Made by a program: the position numbers and the translations under genes. Below are positions 24,545-37,800 of a stretch of DNA of 64,000 nt, in pieces. Location of the stretch: contig NC_030856.1 of assembly GCF_000208745.1 (NCBI RefSeq), positions 1,657,659 through 1,721,658 of the forward strand, read 5' to 3'. Position 1 is the first letter of the stretch. Each line of letters starts with the position of its first letter. A model generated the notes under the pieces. That model was given only the letters and a program-made list of their open reading frames with translations, was not told where the DNA came from and made no database searches. The DNA is from Theobroma cacao (lineage: Eukaryota; Streptophyta; Magnoliopsida; Malvales; Malvaceae).

Positions 24545-25691
24545 ATTTTTTTTGGCCTATGAATTAACTTTACTTAGTTTTTATTAATTACTCATCACAT
24601 GATAATTAACTTGCATTAGAGGTCAACAAGTACACATTGAAGTGTTTAATTAAGAATAAATAAAACACATTAATAACTTATTATAATATAATTAAAGTGA
24701 TTATATATTTATCCAATGGCCATGTTAGGAATATTAATAAAAGAGTGTTAAATTTTTCCAAATTTCAATGTAATATTCATCATGGCCAAATTTCCATGCC
24801 CTTTAAACATGACAAATCCCATATCTAAAGGATGGTATTAATTTGTAGTATGAAATGTGCTGATATATTACTTCAAGAGAGGAAAGACTTGGATTTGATT
24901 TTGATGCTACCTCAAATTTTTTATATATAAACTTTATACATCATAATCCCATGATGTACACATGCTAACATTAAAATTAAATTATTGCCTCAATAAATTT
25001 AGGAAGATGTTGAAACATATAGTCACTTCAAATTCTTTTCAATATAGAGAGAAAAAAATGAAAAATATTATGACTTGAACATAAATATATGATCAATTTT
25101 TATTCAAATCTCACCTCATTTATGATCGCTTTTTCTCTTTGGAGCCGGAGATGAGATGGTGTTGGCTTAATAGCCCTCGATACCTAAATATCTTGTACAA
25201 CTCTAAAATACTATTAAAAGGGTTTTCAACGTAACAGTTATTTTGAAATAAAGAGATTGCGAAGAAAAATGAAGTATTTTAGTTTAAAAAAATTAGTTAT
25301 TGTTTCGGATATTGAAAAGTAACTTTATGAACTCAAATATTCTCATTACCAATAGAAAAGAGATGATTATGATGATCTTACATTTTTTTAGAACATGTCA
25401 TATCAAACATAACAATCTTTTTTATCTTAATTAAAATCTCAAGAATGTGAATTACATTTCATGTATCAAATATCATTTAGGTGACGTTTGACGCCTCACC
25501 ACTAGATGATTTTAACGGAATGTGATTATCTTATAAGGTGATTGCTAGGTAATAAATTGTTGGAAGGATAATATTATAATATTTAGCATATACGGGAAAG
25601 TACTTATTGAAATCTTTGTAAGGAATTTTTAGAGAGTTTGTATTCGCGTGTCGAATGACTAAGTCCAGTTCATTCTTTGTAAGAGGCTACA

Positions 25692-25782
25692 GGCCCAAAT
25701 ATGGCAAGACGCACAAAAAAGGGCTAAAGGCCTAAATAATTGCTTAAACGCCCAAAGGCCCATGCAAAGGAAGGGTATAAAA
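25692..25782 (+). promoter_or_regulatory. Core promoter of the VPS35L gene: site II motifs plus TATA
   Basis: GGCCCA occurs at 25692-25697 and 25757-25762 (site II-type elements common in plant housekeeping genes), and TATAAAA at 25776-25782, 82 bases before the ATG at 25864. Confidence 0.5.
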
Positions 25783-25863
25783 CGGCACGCTTTGGCGGGA
25801 TCGAATTATCAGAAAAGTTAATTTAAAGCAATAGAAACCGAAGGAGGGCTCAGGCAATAGCAA

Positions 25864-28800
25864 ATGGAGTTCAAGCCTCGAAACTACGTCGCAGAAGCAC
25901 AGTCCCACGCGCTCCGTCGCACAGGCGCCGATCTCCACCCTCTCTCCTCCCCTTCTCCTCGCTCTATCCTCCGCCAGGTCCAAATTCTCTTCTCTTTTTT
26001 TTTTAATTTTCCTTTTTTTTAACTCCTCATTTTTCTTATTTAATTATAGTTTTAAGAATTTATAATTGTAGGCTGATGATCACGTTGAAAGTAGCAATAG
26101 CGAGGAGTTCTTTGATCCGCTTAGAGCACCTAATTCCAAAGCATCGGCTGTGATCGTCGACGGACAAGATCTGGAGAGCATTTCTAGTGGGAATGAGGAT
26201 TCTATCCAAGTTCAAATGAAGGAGTGGACCTCGTTTAAGAGATTCTTGATGCAGAGGTTTCCTGTTTCCAAAATGATTTCAGTCTCCTCTGTAAGCACAT
26301 CTCATTTGCTTAGAATTTTATATTTCAATTTGGTAATCTATGACTTTAGATTGAGGTATGGCCATGCGTTTATTTAAGTAATTATGTGAACTTAATTATT
26401 CGATGAATTGTTATTCTATATACCAGTGGCGGAGTTTAAAACTCGAGAAGAGAGTTTATATGATTGTCACTTGTTTACTTAAGTAGTTAGATTAACTTTT
26501 TGGTTTTTTCATTCGTAGTTAAGTAGATAAGTGTCGAGTATATAAATCTGCTTGTGGAGTTTTTGGAATCCACCGCTAGTGTATAAGATAATAGTCTTAA
26601 TTCAGTATTAATATTCTTATTTATAGTTAAATTGATAATGTGGCAAACATATGAACTTGGTTGTGGAGCTTTTAAACGCCAATGGCGGTCTGTTGTTTTG
26701 GTTAAGTAATTCCCTTTCATGTGTGTGTGATGGTTAGATGTTATACCACTTGATTTTTTTATTATTTTGGTCATGACTTTGAGACATTGTTTGTCTCACA
26801 GATGTCCAATACGATTGTGAGAAGTGGAAAAGGTACGAAAGTCTCTGTTCCTTTCTGTTTGTTTTGTTTATTCGTTAACTTATTGATGGTCAGATACCTT
26901 TAGGCTTTAGTAGTCAGCATGATGCTGTTACTGTATTTTTGGTTTGTTTATTTGCAATTTACTTGCACTATATTCTGATCGTAGCTATTTGATGACACAA
27001 ATTTGTAGCATATGAGAAATCTTCAACTAGCATGCATCTGGAAGAACTGGATGATATAGAAAAATCTTCAGAAGAGGGTGCCAAGGCTATCACACGGCAG
27101 GAATATGTATCACGATTACATGAGCTGAAAGATGAAATAAATCGTGCTTGGCACGCTGAAGATCGTGTAACATCTTTGAAGTTGTCTATAAAGGTAAATT
27201 TCTCTTTTATGTTTGTGAAGTTGAGTTACTTGGCAACTTATATCAATCTGATGTGAAAATTAATTAAAGGTCAAGGCATGATATTCTTTTATCTTGCTTG
27301 TATATGGAATGGGTTACGTGGCTTTCAAATAACATTCTCCTTTCTGCAGGTTGCCAGGCTTCTAATGGATACATCAGTTTCAAATTTTTATCCAACGTTG
27401 TTCGTCCTTGCTACGGATGTATTGGACATGCTTGGGGACATGGTATGGGAACGCATAAGGCAGAAAGCTGAGTTTGCTGAAGATGGAACCAAACTTTGCT
27501 CCTTACCAGGTTGTCTGTCATTGTCTGTTTGAACATTCTTATACTCTATTTCTTAGTTGCTTTTCTATGTTCACTACACCAAGGACCAATAGAGTGGTGT
27601 TTTTAATTTTTAGTATAAAATTAGGGAACAATGCACTATAGTCATTTATCTTTGAGCAGGTGCAATCTCACTTTCAGCTTTTTTGATTGATTGTTGGTTT
27701 TAAACCTAGGTTTGCAGTAGATTGTTGCTATTTTCTTAACTGTAGCAACGGGATGCTTTAACTGAAACTTTTCTTTGGATTTAAAGCAGAGAACTTTGGA
27801 GCAAGTGATGTTTGTGTTGATGCCAAAGAAACTTGCTATAACTGGTTTTGCAAGGTTGGTTCCATCCGAGAACTTCTTCCACGCATGTGAGGTTCATTTC
27901 ATATTCTCTTTTTTCTTTTAGTGCTTTAATAATTCTAAGAGATGCTGGTGATGCAAGGTTGTTTTTTTTTCATATTTCCATTTTTGCTTAATTTTATATT
28001 TTTTTGTTTCTGTTTTGCATTTACTTTTATCCTTTTCCTTTTCTCTTTGTATTATAATTGTAATAATAAGTTACCTTGTATTCCTCTCTGTATTTCAGTT
28101 ATTTGGAGCTGGCTATTTTGCCTTGCTGGCGTTTTCTGATTGAACAACCAGCAGAGTCTCTTCAGCGCCTGGTTATGATGACAAGAGGGCTAGCAGATCC
28201 ATTAGCATCTGCCTATTGTCGCCTGTATATTGCCTATCGTGCTCTGAAGTTTCCCATGTATGATACAGGTCGTTTTGTATTTTTATTTACACACAGACAT
28301 TTGCTTATGTTGATAAATGGCTCCTTCATGCATGCATATTTGGCATATTGATTCTAGAATTGCCAGGTTATGTTAATCAGACCAAGGACATTCTATTGAT
28401 TGGCTTTGGCTTAATCTGGTTTTGCTTCACGTATTCTAGTTCCAATTGATTTGTTGGCATGACTTGTTTGATACTGTCATTGCAGGATCTTTAATTACAT
28501 GTGTTAATGACATCAAACTTGTATTTACACGGATATCATCAGCAAAGGAAACTGCACATGGATGTTTTGCTGACAGCAAGAGGTCACTTGTCGGTCTGAT
28601 GGAACCAGCTATTGAGTTTATTATGAAATGCATATTCAATGATGCATCTCTGGTTAGTAATAGGGTTTCATGTGGCAATAATACTTTTCCCAAAGCATCT
28701 GCTTGTCTAGGTTTTAATTTCATTTTCATCAATAAAACTTACGCAGCAAATATCGTCACTGGCAGTTGTTTTTGTTTTATTAATGTCTAATAGAAGGCGT

Positions 28801-31800
28801 TCTGAACTAGTAAAAGTCAAAAGTTATTGAGCAGAACAGTGGAATGCTGATTTTGGATGTATGAAACTTGTCTATGAAATTTTTGATAATTGCTTCAAAT
28901 TTACTGTTCTTGTTGCTATTAATTAGTGGCAATGTTAATCTATTCTGAATAGTTGCTGTTCCATGAATTAATTCTTCTTTACACTGATTTTACGATGTTT
29001 GCATTCTTTTGAAAGAGGCAGGTTGGCCAAGTACTTGTAGAGCTTGGACTAGGAAGAAGTCAGGAGGAACTGTTTGGTGGTTCTCCGTGTGTCTCAATTG
29101 TTCTTCATCACTTACTGAAGGAACTTCCAACTGATGTTGTCAGCTCTCATGCTGTGGATATCCTTCATCTTATTAAGTGCAGCAATGATTACTCCTATGA
29201 TCAGGTAATTTTCTTATGATGAGGAGACTTGTGCCATAAGCCTTTGCATTTATTTTAGAGCAAACAGTTCTCTTTGTTGCCATCCTTCACTTTACTCTTT
29301 CCTCCTTTTTTGTTGTCTTAGATATGTAATATATGAATCTTTGCTGATAATCTTGCTTGTTGGAGCAGTGTTTGAATTACAGGTTGCTTGGACTCAGGCT
29401 GTGTGAACAGATCTCTGAGATTGGCACTGTTGATGCTGTTGTCAATGAAGTTATGCAGGTATATTCTGTTTCCTCACTCGATGTTTGTAATTTGTTTTAC
29501 TTGTTATTTTACAATTCTTGTATCTTCCTTTATTTTCATAAACTAGTCTTAAATTTTTCTAACGTAGATTTTTACCTTTCTATTTCTCTATATCAAACAC
29601 CTTTTGCCAATAAACCATGCATTTAGTATTGATTATGTTTATTTTCTTGGTGTATTTGTTTTTCACTGTAAAATGCATTGTCAGGTGGTTTCTCAATATG
29701 GGCTTGATGAGTACCTGAAGGTTGTGGAAGCTTATCTCGATATTCTTCTTCAAAATCAGATGGTAAGTCTGGAGGTGCTCTTTGCATATTTATGTTATTG
29801 ATAGGCAGCATTTTCTTAGGCATTGTTTTTTAAGGCTTATTAAACTGTAAGTCCTTTTAGTGCTGATTTCCTTGGGAACTTCTTCCTGTGTGCTCCAAAA
29901 TGGATTGGTTCTTTAATTGTGCCCTTTTCCTTATCAGTAATATCCTTCTCTCTTTGTGGCACAGATGAAGAAAGTTGGAACGGTTTTGTGTCAAATGGCC
30001 GCAAAAGTTCTCAGCACATTAAGAATTTAAAGAGAATTTTCCAATGCTGTACTTCCTAGAAAAATATGAATCTTCATTTCATTTTTCTGTTGCATCATTC
30101 AAAGTTAAGGGAAAAGTAGATGGGTATGCATTGGAATATGAGTTACGTGCAAAAAAGTTCCAACTCTGGCAAGATAATCAAAAGGGGAATGTAATGACCA
30201 ATTTCACTTTTCATGATAGATGTAAATCATCAGTTGTAGCAGAACCATATTAAAAACACTTCATATAAGTCGTGTGTGACTTGGACTTGTATTATATGTG
30301 CTTGTCTATATCGTTTCTTTTCTTGTTTTAAACAGTTTTATATTTGGCATTCAGTTGTTATAATATATGTATTCTCTCCCAATCCATTGATTATGCTAGG
30401 ATGGCCAACTAAAGACTATTTTGGAAGGGATTTTAAAGTTAGCATGTGGTAAAGTAATTGCTGAAGATGAACTAGCAGGCTTGCAATCCATCTTGGTGAA
30501 GCTTCTTTCTCATTTTAAGGACTTGGAAAATGTGTTTTCTTTGGTAATCTTCTGAACAGATTTCTACATTAGATATTCTTCAACCTTGGCTTGTTCCCCT
30601 TCCCCTTCCCTTCCATCAGCCTCCCTTAATACTTTAGTTTTACGTTTGTGTAGCATAACTTGGCTCAATTAGAGAACTATATTATCACATCACTAATGGA
30701 AGAGTGGCTGCAATTTGTTATTTTGTAGAACCATTTTCTTCAGATCTTAGATTTGATGCATGGGAGCTCTCGTAGCATTGTCAGTATGCATATACTTGAT
30801 ATGGCTACAAGGTATGGTTTGTCTTCTGATCCTAATTAATGTAGTTAAGCCCTTGTCTTTTTGTTACTGTTTATTACTGTCATGGGCTATCCCTCACTTG
30901 CCTTGATGCCATCGTAATCTGTGGCCAGTCAATGCCGGCATAAGACTATTGGACTGGTTTTCACCTGCTATTGACTTGTAACATAATATCTTAGTGAAAA
31001 CCAAGGTAGCCAAACATGTGTGCCTGAGCACTTACCTGAATATTTTTGTTTGTTATTTTGAGTTGCTGAGCGCGTGCAATGGCTACATTGTGTGTTAAAA
31101 ATAGCATCAGCACTCAGCACAGGGTCATATGTACATGAAGTAACTTGAGCTTTCTATTTTGCCAGAATGCAAAGCTTTTGAAATATCATCTTTATTTCAC
31201 AGGTATTAACAATCGTAATTTCTCTCATAATGTGACATTCAAAGCAGTCCAATGGCATAAAATTCAAGAAACCTGGTTATGAAGACTGGCATTCATATGC
31301 TTTATAACAATTAGGTGGCTCCGTGGTATACCTAGGTGTGACCCACAGGCTGCATTGGTTTAGGTTTGAAGTTCAAAGCAGTCCAATGGCATAACATAAG
31401 TTTGTCAGTATGGGGGTTGTATAAACTTTGAAGTTTCATGAGTGTGTAGGTGTTATGGTAGTTTTTAACAACTAAACAAGATTTTGAAAACCTCATTAAT
31501 GAGTATCTTCTGTTGATATCTGTTAACTTGCTTGTAGTTTGTGATCTGTATTCATTTTCCTTTTCTTTATTGGTGAACCATATTTGTATTGTGTCTGAAA
31601 AATTAGTCTCTCATCCAGATTGAGTTGTATTTATGCTTGTTTTGTTTGGCAGGAATGGTTATGTACGTGATCCAACAACCATACAGCTACTTTTTGAAAT
31701 TTCACTGGCTCTACATGATGATACTGATCTTGCAAACATGAAAAATGACGATACTCAACAGCAAGCACGGCTAATTTCCCTTTTTGTCCGTATGGTGAGT

Positions 31801-34034
31801 CTTTGGTTTTTTTACCTGTTACATTCTTGTAGGTTGTTGGTTACTCTTGACTATTAATGTGATTTTTTGACATTGTCATTGCTCTACTTTTAGGTAGACC
31901 ACGGGGCAGAGTATGAAGGACATTTAGCGTTTCTTGTGGAATGTCGTGGGGCCTTTGGCAGCATAATTGAACTTAAGGTATACAGTTATATTTCTATTTC
32001 TGATTTGATTTTGTTAATCATTTGAGTAACAGAGGTAATGTGTGGTCGAAGGATTCATGGTGAATCTGTTTGTTCATCCAAACTCACTTATCTGGATAAT
32101 ATGGCACATGAGATTGACAAGTAGTTGTAGCAGCAGTCAGCTCATTTTAAACAACTTGATGGAAGAATATTAAAGAATGAAAACTGTTGCACTGGTTTTC
32201 CTCAGACGGGGAGCTAGAATGTTGTCATGGCACTGGCTGTGATTCTTGCGTTTAATGTGTAGAAATAGTTACTACTTGTTCATGTATTTGTTAAAATATT
32301 ATTCCATTATTTCACTAGTAAAGCAGATTCTTATTGATTTTGAGAAACTTCTCTTGGGCTTTATTCAGCATTTGATTTTCCACTAATTCTTGCAGGAATT
32401 TCTTGTTCACTCTAGTAATTGTTTAGCTACCAAAGCTCTGAAAGATGGGAAAACGCATCTTAGTTTTGTAAAGTCTTGCATAGCATTTAGTGAAGTCACA
32501 ATTCCTTCTATTTTGGGTCATATCAAGCAATTACATCTTTATCTTGAGACTGCTGAGGTAATGTTTCCTTTCTCTAATAAAATATGTAATAGTCAACTTA
32601 ACTATGAATCTGAGCTCATTCATATGGCTGTATATTAGGTTGCATTGTTAGGTGGTTTAGTTTCTCATTGTGATGGACTGATAGATTCAGCAATCAGCTG
32701 TTTACAGAGTTTTGATTGGATGGAAGGTAATTTTTTAGCATTCTTTCGATCTGACTTGCTGATTTTGTGCCTTTTCTCTTTAGGAAAAGAAATTATCTTC
32801 TTTCTCATTTAGATCACTTCTAGTTACTAGTTTTTTCGCTTTTGATGTAGTAATCATTTGAAATTTATGCAATTCATTAGTGATGTTGTATTTCCGCTTT
32901 AATAGGCTCTCGAGTGGCAGTGGATTCTGATAGGATTCTCTCCTTCATTCGGAAATTATGCAGCCTCTTGGTTATGGTTCCAGGTCATTCATTGATTTAT
33001 TGTTTACTGAACATTCTATTAATATTACTAATTTCAACTAAAATATTACTTTAGTAAATGGATTTTGTCTGATTATTTTTACTTATTTAGGTAATCCTGA
33101 AGTAGGCATTTTGCATATTCCGAAGAGCATATTGTCACTCATTCATTCCCAGTCGTGGTAAGCCCTTCCATTACTTCTTAAATGCTAAAAAATTTTCTGA
33201 CAAACAAATGTTCTTTTCAGTATTATTTGTTCTTTTATCTAATGTTCTTAGGCATTTTGTAGGTCACCAAGAATGAAGGCAAGAATATTCTGTGCAATAG
33301 TTTCTTTATCAGCTACACTTTCTCAAGGGAGGCTCCCATATCATGCAGTTCATCCGGAGGTCCCTCGACTTATCTTTTATTTAAAGGGTTTCAGTTTTTC
33401 AAAATTCCCTAACGTCAAAACCTTTTTATGATTCAGTCAGAATAAACAAAATAGTTGTCAAATTGATTTCTAATAAGACTATAATTTTTCTTTTTTTTGC
33501 AGATTCTGGGCAATGATTTGTTATTCTTTGGTGATTCATCTTACGTTCATGAACTTCTCTCATTGACTGAGTCTGTCCTTCAAAACCTTGTCGGTGTCAT
33601 TGAACAAGAGCCTTCCCAGGTAAATATGTTTTTGAAAAATTACTGGTTTTTAATACATTGACCTTTTTTTTCTCTTTTCCATGGCTGACTTGTTATGCTG
33701 GAAGGCTGCCCGGGGAAGCATGTCACTCGAAGCTTGCAACTGCATAGCATCATCTTTCAAGGTAGGTTCCTCTACCCTAATCTTAGCTTGACCTTGTAGA
33801 AATCAAAGGAAATTCTTATTTCGCCTTCAATGTTGGTGTATGCAAGGCATGATACACTACTTCATGTTTTCTTTTAATTTGCAGCTAAACGAACATGTAT
33901 TGCCCATCTGCTCGAAACTGATAGAAACTGCGAAATTGTGTTTGAGTCCTAATGACAAGTATCTCATGTCCACCATCAGTTTTCTGGACAAGAACTTGCC
34001 TATTGCAGCTGTCTCACCGGCTATTGCCATCTAA
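25864..34034 (+). CDS. VPS35L: VPS35 endosomal protein-sorting factor-like (Retriever/Commander subunit)
   Basis: Twenty-three exons give 920 residues: 25864-25977, 26072-26290, 26802-26832, 27009-27193, 27350-27509, 27790-27886, 28099-28268, 28486-28652, 29022-29204, 29369-29458, 29685-29762, 30400-30543, 30729-30811, 31653-31794, 31894-31977, 32396-32557, 32639-32726, 32906-32983, 33091-33157, 33263-33359, 33503-33619, 33705-33761, 33885-34034. All phases agree. The protein is an all-helical solenoid without a signal peptide. Residues 1-40 (MEFKPRNYVAEAQSHALR) resemble the conserved N-terminal tail of VPS35L/C16orf62 (UPF0505), and the middle has RLVMMTRGLADPLASAYCRLY, a VPS35-like segment. 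In animals VPS35L with VPS26C and VPS29 forms Retriever, which recycles membrane cargo from endosomes; the plant homologue is presumably a cytosolic subunit of the same complex. The exon 11-12 junction skips a candidate exon at 29966 that would end translation. Confidence 0.88.
26424..26579. mobile_element. Possible hAT-type MITE in intron 2 of VPS35L
   Basis: The left end CAGTGGCGGAGTTTAAA and the complement of the right end (CTAGCGGTGGATTCCAAA) match at about 11 of 16 positions and resemble the CAGTGGCGGA-type ends of plant hAT non-autonomous elements. The interior is non-coding. No clean 8-bp target duplication is visible. Confidence 0.35.
31238..31394. repeat. 23-bp direct repeat flanking a tRNA-like segment in VPS35L intron 13
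   Basis: TTCAAAGCAGTCCAATGGCATAA occurs identically at 31238-31260 and 31372-31394. Between them GGTGGCTCCGTGGTATACC (about 31314) and GGTTTGAAGTTC (31363-31374) resemble RNA polymerase III A and B boxes at tRNA-like spacing, hinting at a SINE fragment. The second repeat directly abuts the B-box-like word, which is not the usual SINE layout. Confidence 0.4.
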
Positions 34035-34889
34035 TATGAAAAGGTGTTCATCGAAGGGATAGCAATAATGGCTACCTTTTAATCGGGTATTCACAAGTAT
34101 CCGACTCAATTCTATAAGGTTCAAATATCCTATATTCGGGTTTGAAACGGGTACTGGTAAATAGCTTCAGGAAATACTCTTTGCATTCTCTGATTGTTAG
34201 ATTCAGAACAGTTCTTCAAAGAAAAATTGTTGTATGGTTTATAGCTCGGTCATGTTTCTTAATGTTAACTCTCGCTCTTACAATTTGGACTCCTTTTTTA
34301 GTGACTAAAAATGAAATAAAGATTTATATTTGATGTATTGTTAATATATATACATATATATTATTTAATCAATTCAAAATGTTATATAAAATAAATATTT
34401 TAAAAATTATGAATATTTATTTTTAATGATTTTTGAATTTTTAAATCCATTTATTAATTATAATTGCATAAATAATCAAATATTAGTAACAATAAACTTT
34501 TCCAACATTCAAAAAATAATATATTTTTCACTTATTTTTAAATTAAAGAAAATTGCAATGAATTATTTATCTTAAATCTTGTGTTATTAATTTTTATATT
34601 CAAACACTTATTTTTTCTTTTTGAAAGTAAAAGGCAAATAAAGAAAATTTTAATTTCTTTGTTTTAAAAAAAGAAAAAGGAAAAAAACTCCAAGGACAAA
34701 AGTAATATATACAACAAATATAAGGGTTTTATTGCAAAATATTAACAAGCTTCTTCTTTAACCTTTGCGTTTTGGGCTAAAACAAGAAAGAAGCAAAACC
34801 CTTCTGCAGAAGCAAGATCCCTAATCTCTCTTCCTCTCTTCCCTTCTCTAAATCCAACGGTCCAGAACAAATTTCTATCGGGATTTCCG
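34035..34889. other. Spacer between VPS35L and the SWAP gene
   Basis: The VPS35L 3' UTR is followed by an AT-rich stretch (34330-34640), then the SWAP-gene 5' leader from about 34740. No additional gene is visible. Confidence 0.5.
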
Positions 34890-37800
34890 ATGGATCTAGA
34901 TGTCGTGGGCCGCCACGCTCTGCTCTTCGACGATGACGCCATGGCCTCGTTTGTCAACTCCGCGGCGGCTCTCGTCGACTGGAACTCGCTCTCCATCGAT
35001 CGATACGACGTACGCCACCTCCTCTCCGGACCTCCTCCGCCACGAAAGAAACGGCGCCATCCTTCCCCTCCGACGCAAACCGCGGATGATAACTTGGAGT
35101 CCGAGCTCGATCGCGAACGTTACCTCGATTTGCCTCCTTCCTCTCCCTCGCCGTCCGATCAGCAAGGTGAGAAACGATACAAAGTTACCTCTTTTTTAAA
35201 AAAATTTAAGTTACTATTTAATCTATGCAATAATTTCATCGCTTCTACTTTTAATTATCAATATGAACTCTAATTCTGCAATTTTTATGAGATTTATTTT
35301 TTTCCTATTTTTGGTAATTAAAAAGTGTATTATTGTTATTATGGCAATCATTGGGCTTCGTTTGAATAATAAAAATTAAAAATTTAACCTTTTCTGGTAC
35401 TTTATAGCTGTCTGCTCATTTTTAACCTAAAGCAATAACGCAAAAGCACGTTAATAGGAGTGGCAACGAAACGAGCCTTAACTTATGTTAGATTACATTT
35501 TATTTATCTTTAGTTACCTAAGGATGTTAGTAAAAAGGAAAAGAGCCTTATATTACTGTTGTTGTAAATTATGAGCAGAGTGGAATCTTTGCTTGTTTAG
35601 TTCTTTGACTTGTCACTATTGAGGATATTGTGCTTGAACATTGTTGGAAAATATCTCTAACGAAACAGATGAGCTTGAATCTTTAGATTGAGAGCTTGTT
35701 TTAACAAAATGGGGACATCTTTAGAACCATATGCGTTAAGTTACTCTGCTAGAGGAACTAATGTGGCTTTCTTGTTTATGTTGTTGAAAGCTGACTTAAT
35801 TGGCTATAGGGTTCTAAGCCTAAATAGATGCTTAATGAGGGTTGTAAGCTGACTTAATGTTGTTGCTTTCCCATTGCATGAATCGTTAGGCTTTGTCAAT
35901 TTGCTATTGTCTCTGTTTGCATTTTTCTTTTGGAAAAATTTTGTATTTTTTTTATCTGTTGTTTCTTTTGAAGACAGTATTGTGCTGAGTAATGGGTGAT
36001 TCACTTTCTAGTTTGCATGAACATTATATATTTTGTACTGCTTTTCCAAGTTTGCAGGAAGGAATCTAGTTTGCAACAGTTTCGTGTTTCAGAGAGACAA
36101 GTAAGAATGATACTACCTTACTCTAGCGTATCCTAACTTTGTGTTTGCTGTTGATACTGTTTGCTATGTGTTTCTAAAACCATAATTGTGTAATGGCTGT
36201 ACATAGAAATGATTTTGATTCTGGTTTATTTTGCTTCCAGATGGAGATAATGATGAGGAATGTGCGACTGCTGGTGGAGTCTATAATGCTGTTCCCTTTT
36301 CATATGGAAACACTGGTGATTTCAATGAGCAAAAGGATACTGATGCAGAGTCTAGTTTTCGGCCATCCTTTCCTGTGCCTGAAAGCTTACTTCAAAGCCT
36401 AGTAAGTACATACTCATCTTCGTACAATATATCTGTACTTCTTTTGTATAATCTAGATGTAATTGTTTGTTGATACTTATCCAATGTGGCTGCGTGATAG
36501 TTGAGTAAGGTGCATGTGGTATTCTAAGGCTTACAATGTCTAAGTTTCAGATGCTCGGAGCGCAGATGCAGTTCTTGTTTCCTTTTGATGTCATGACAAG
36601 GGGGCGTGCAGGTGGGATTAGGATGATAGAAATTCGTTACTTTTCAGGAATCTTATTCACTTGAGAGCAAATGGGATGATACATATCTTCCCAGAAGTTC
36701 TGTTTCTTGATCTTTGTGCTTATCTAAATATATGTGAGATTCTGTGGTGTTCTATTTTCATTTAATTCTTTGGTATTATTAGTAAGTTTCTAATCACTCT
36801 TGGGACTTCGCAACTGTTAAATTCTCATTATTGACTTGGAAACTTTTTTCTTTTTCTGTCTTTTCATCAGCCTTCTACAGAGAAAGTACACCAGATCATG
36901 GCAAGGACGGCTATGTTTGTGAGTAGATATGGCGGACAATCAGAGATTGTTTTGAGGGTCAAACAGGGAGACAACCCAACATTTGGCTTCTTGATGCCTG
37001 ATCATCCACTTCACGCATACTTTAGATTTCTTGTTGATCACCAAGAACTTTTGAGCAGCAACTCTGTTGATGAAGAGAGCAAAGCTGACAGTGCACTTGA
37101 TCAGGCGGGTCGTGTTAGAGGAGGTGGTGCATTATCTTTGCTTGGTACTGTATATGGTTCTGGAGAAGATGAGGAAGGTGCAACTGCAAATGCTAGCGAA
37201 GTTAAAAGAAAGGAATCTGTGGAAGCTGGGGTTGCTATTAATGAAACGTCATCTAATGGACCAGAACAGAAACAATTTTCTTCAAGTGTAAATAGGAAAG
37301 ATGAGACAGTAACAAAGGATTCAGCTCCTTTAACTAAGGAAAAGGCTTCTCTGATAAAACGAAATCGTTCGATAACAACAATTAAGGCTGGAACTACAAC
37401 TGGGGTGAAGAAAGAAAGTGATGCCTCTGCTGCTGAGAAATCGCGAGCTTCTTCTTTGCCAACCACGTCAAAGGTTGAATTGCCTGTTGTAGAGCCTCCA
37501 TCTGATTTAAAGAGAGTGGTTGATAAAATTGTTGAGTTCATCCAGAAAAATGGTAGGCAGTTTGAAGCAGTTCTGGTTGAACAAGATGTTAGGCATGGCA
37601 GGTTTCCGTTCCTGTTGCAATCCAATCTATATCATCCTTATTATCTAAAAGTTCTTCAAAAAGCTGAAAAGGTTTGGTTCTCACTTTTTTACAATGTTCT
37701 GCATAAAGTTTCTGTTTTTCATGAGATTCTTTTTGGTAAGACATATTGTTGGGCTCTGGCTTGGCAGCAGATAAAAAAGGTTGAATATGATGTGGAATAT

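Larger units (their letters stand above)
22544..25863. other. Spacer of 3.3 kb; holds a MITE-like element, otherwise no gene seen
   Basis: The copy 3 promoter (TATA-like at 22711) comes first, then AT-rich DNA. A small GC-richer block with GTCCACCGCTAAGGGTGGTGG lies at about 23090-23160 and is unexplained. A MITE-like copy is at 24318-24544, and the VPS35L promoter lies at the right end. Short ORFs at 23514-23776 on the minus strand have no recognisable domain. Confidence 0.5.

Noticed and set aside
29966..30030. Acceptor CACAG followed by an ORF (MKKVGTVLCQMAAKV...) in VPS35L intron 11, a candidate exon
   Set aside because: It would end in TAA after 21 codons and truncate the protein. The exon at 30400 joins exon 11 in phase and continues the conserved sequence. 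It is at most a rare alternative end.
30044..30253. 69-codon ORF within VPS35L intron 11
   Set aside because: No splice sites fit it into the gene, and it has no recognisable domain; chance ORF in an intron.
37101..37625. 174-codon antisense ORF across SWAP exon 3, and other long shadow frames at 38637-39413
   Set aside because: They mirror strongly biased coding sequence (Ser/Lys/Glu-rich and RS regions) of the plus-strand gene and have no independent features.
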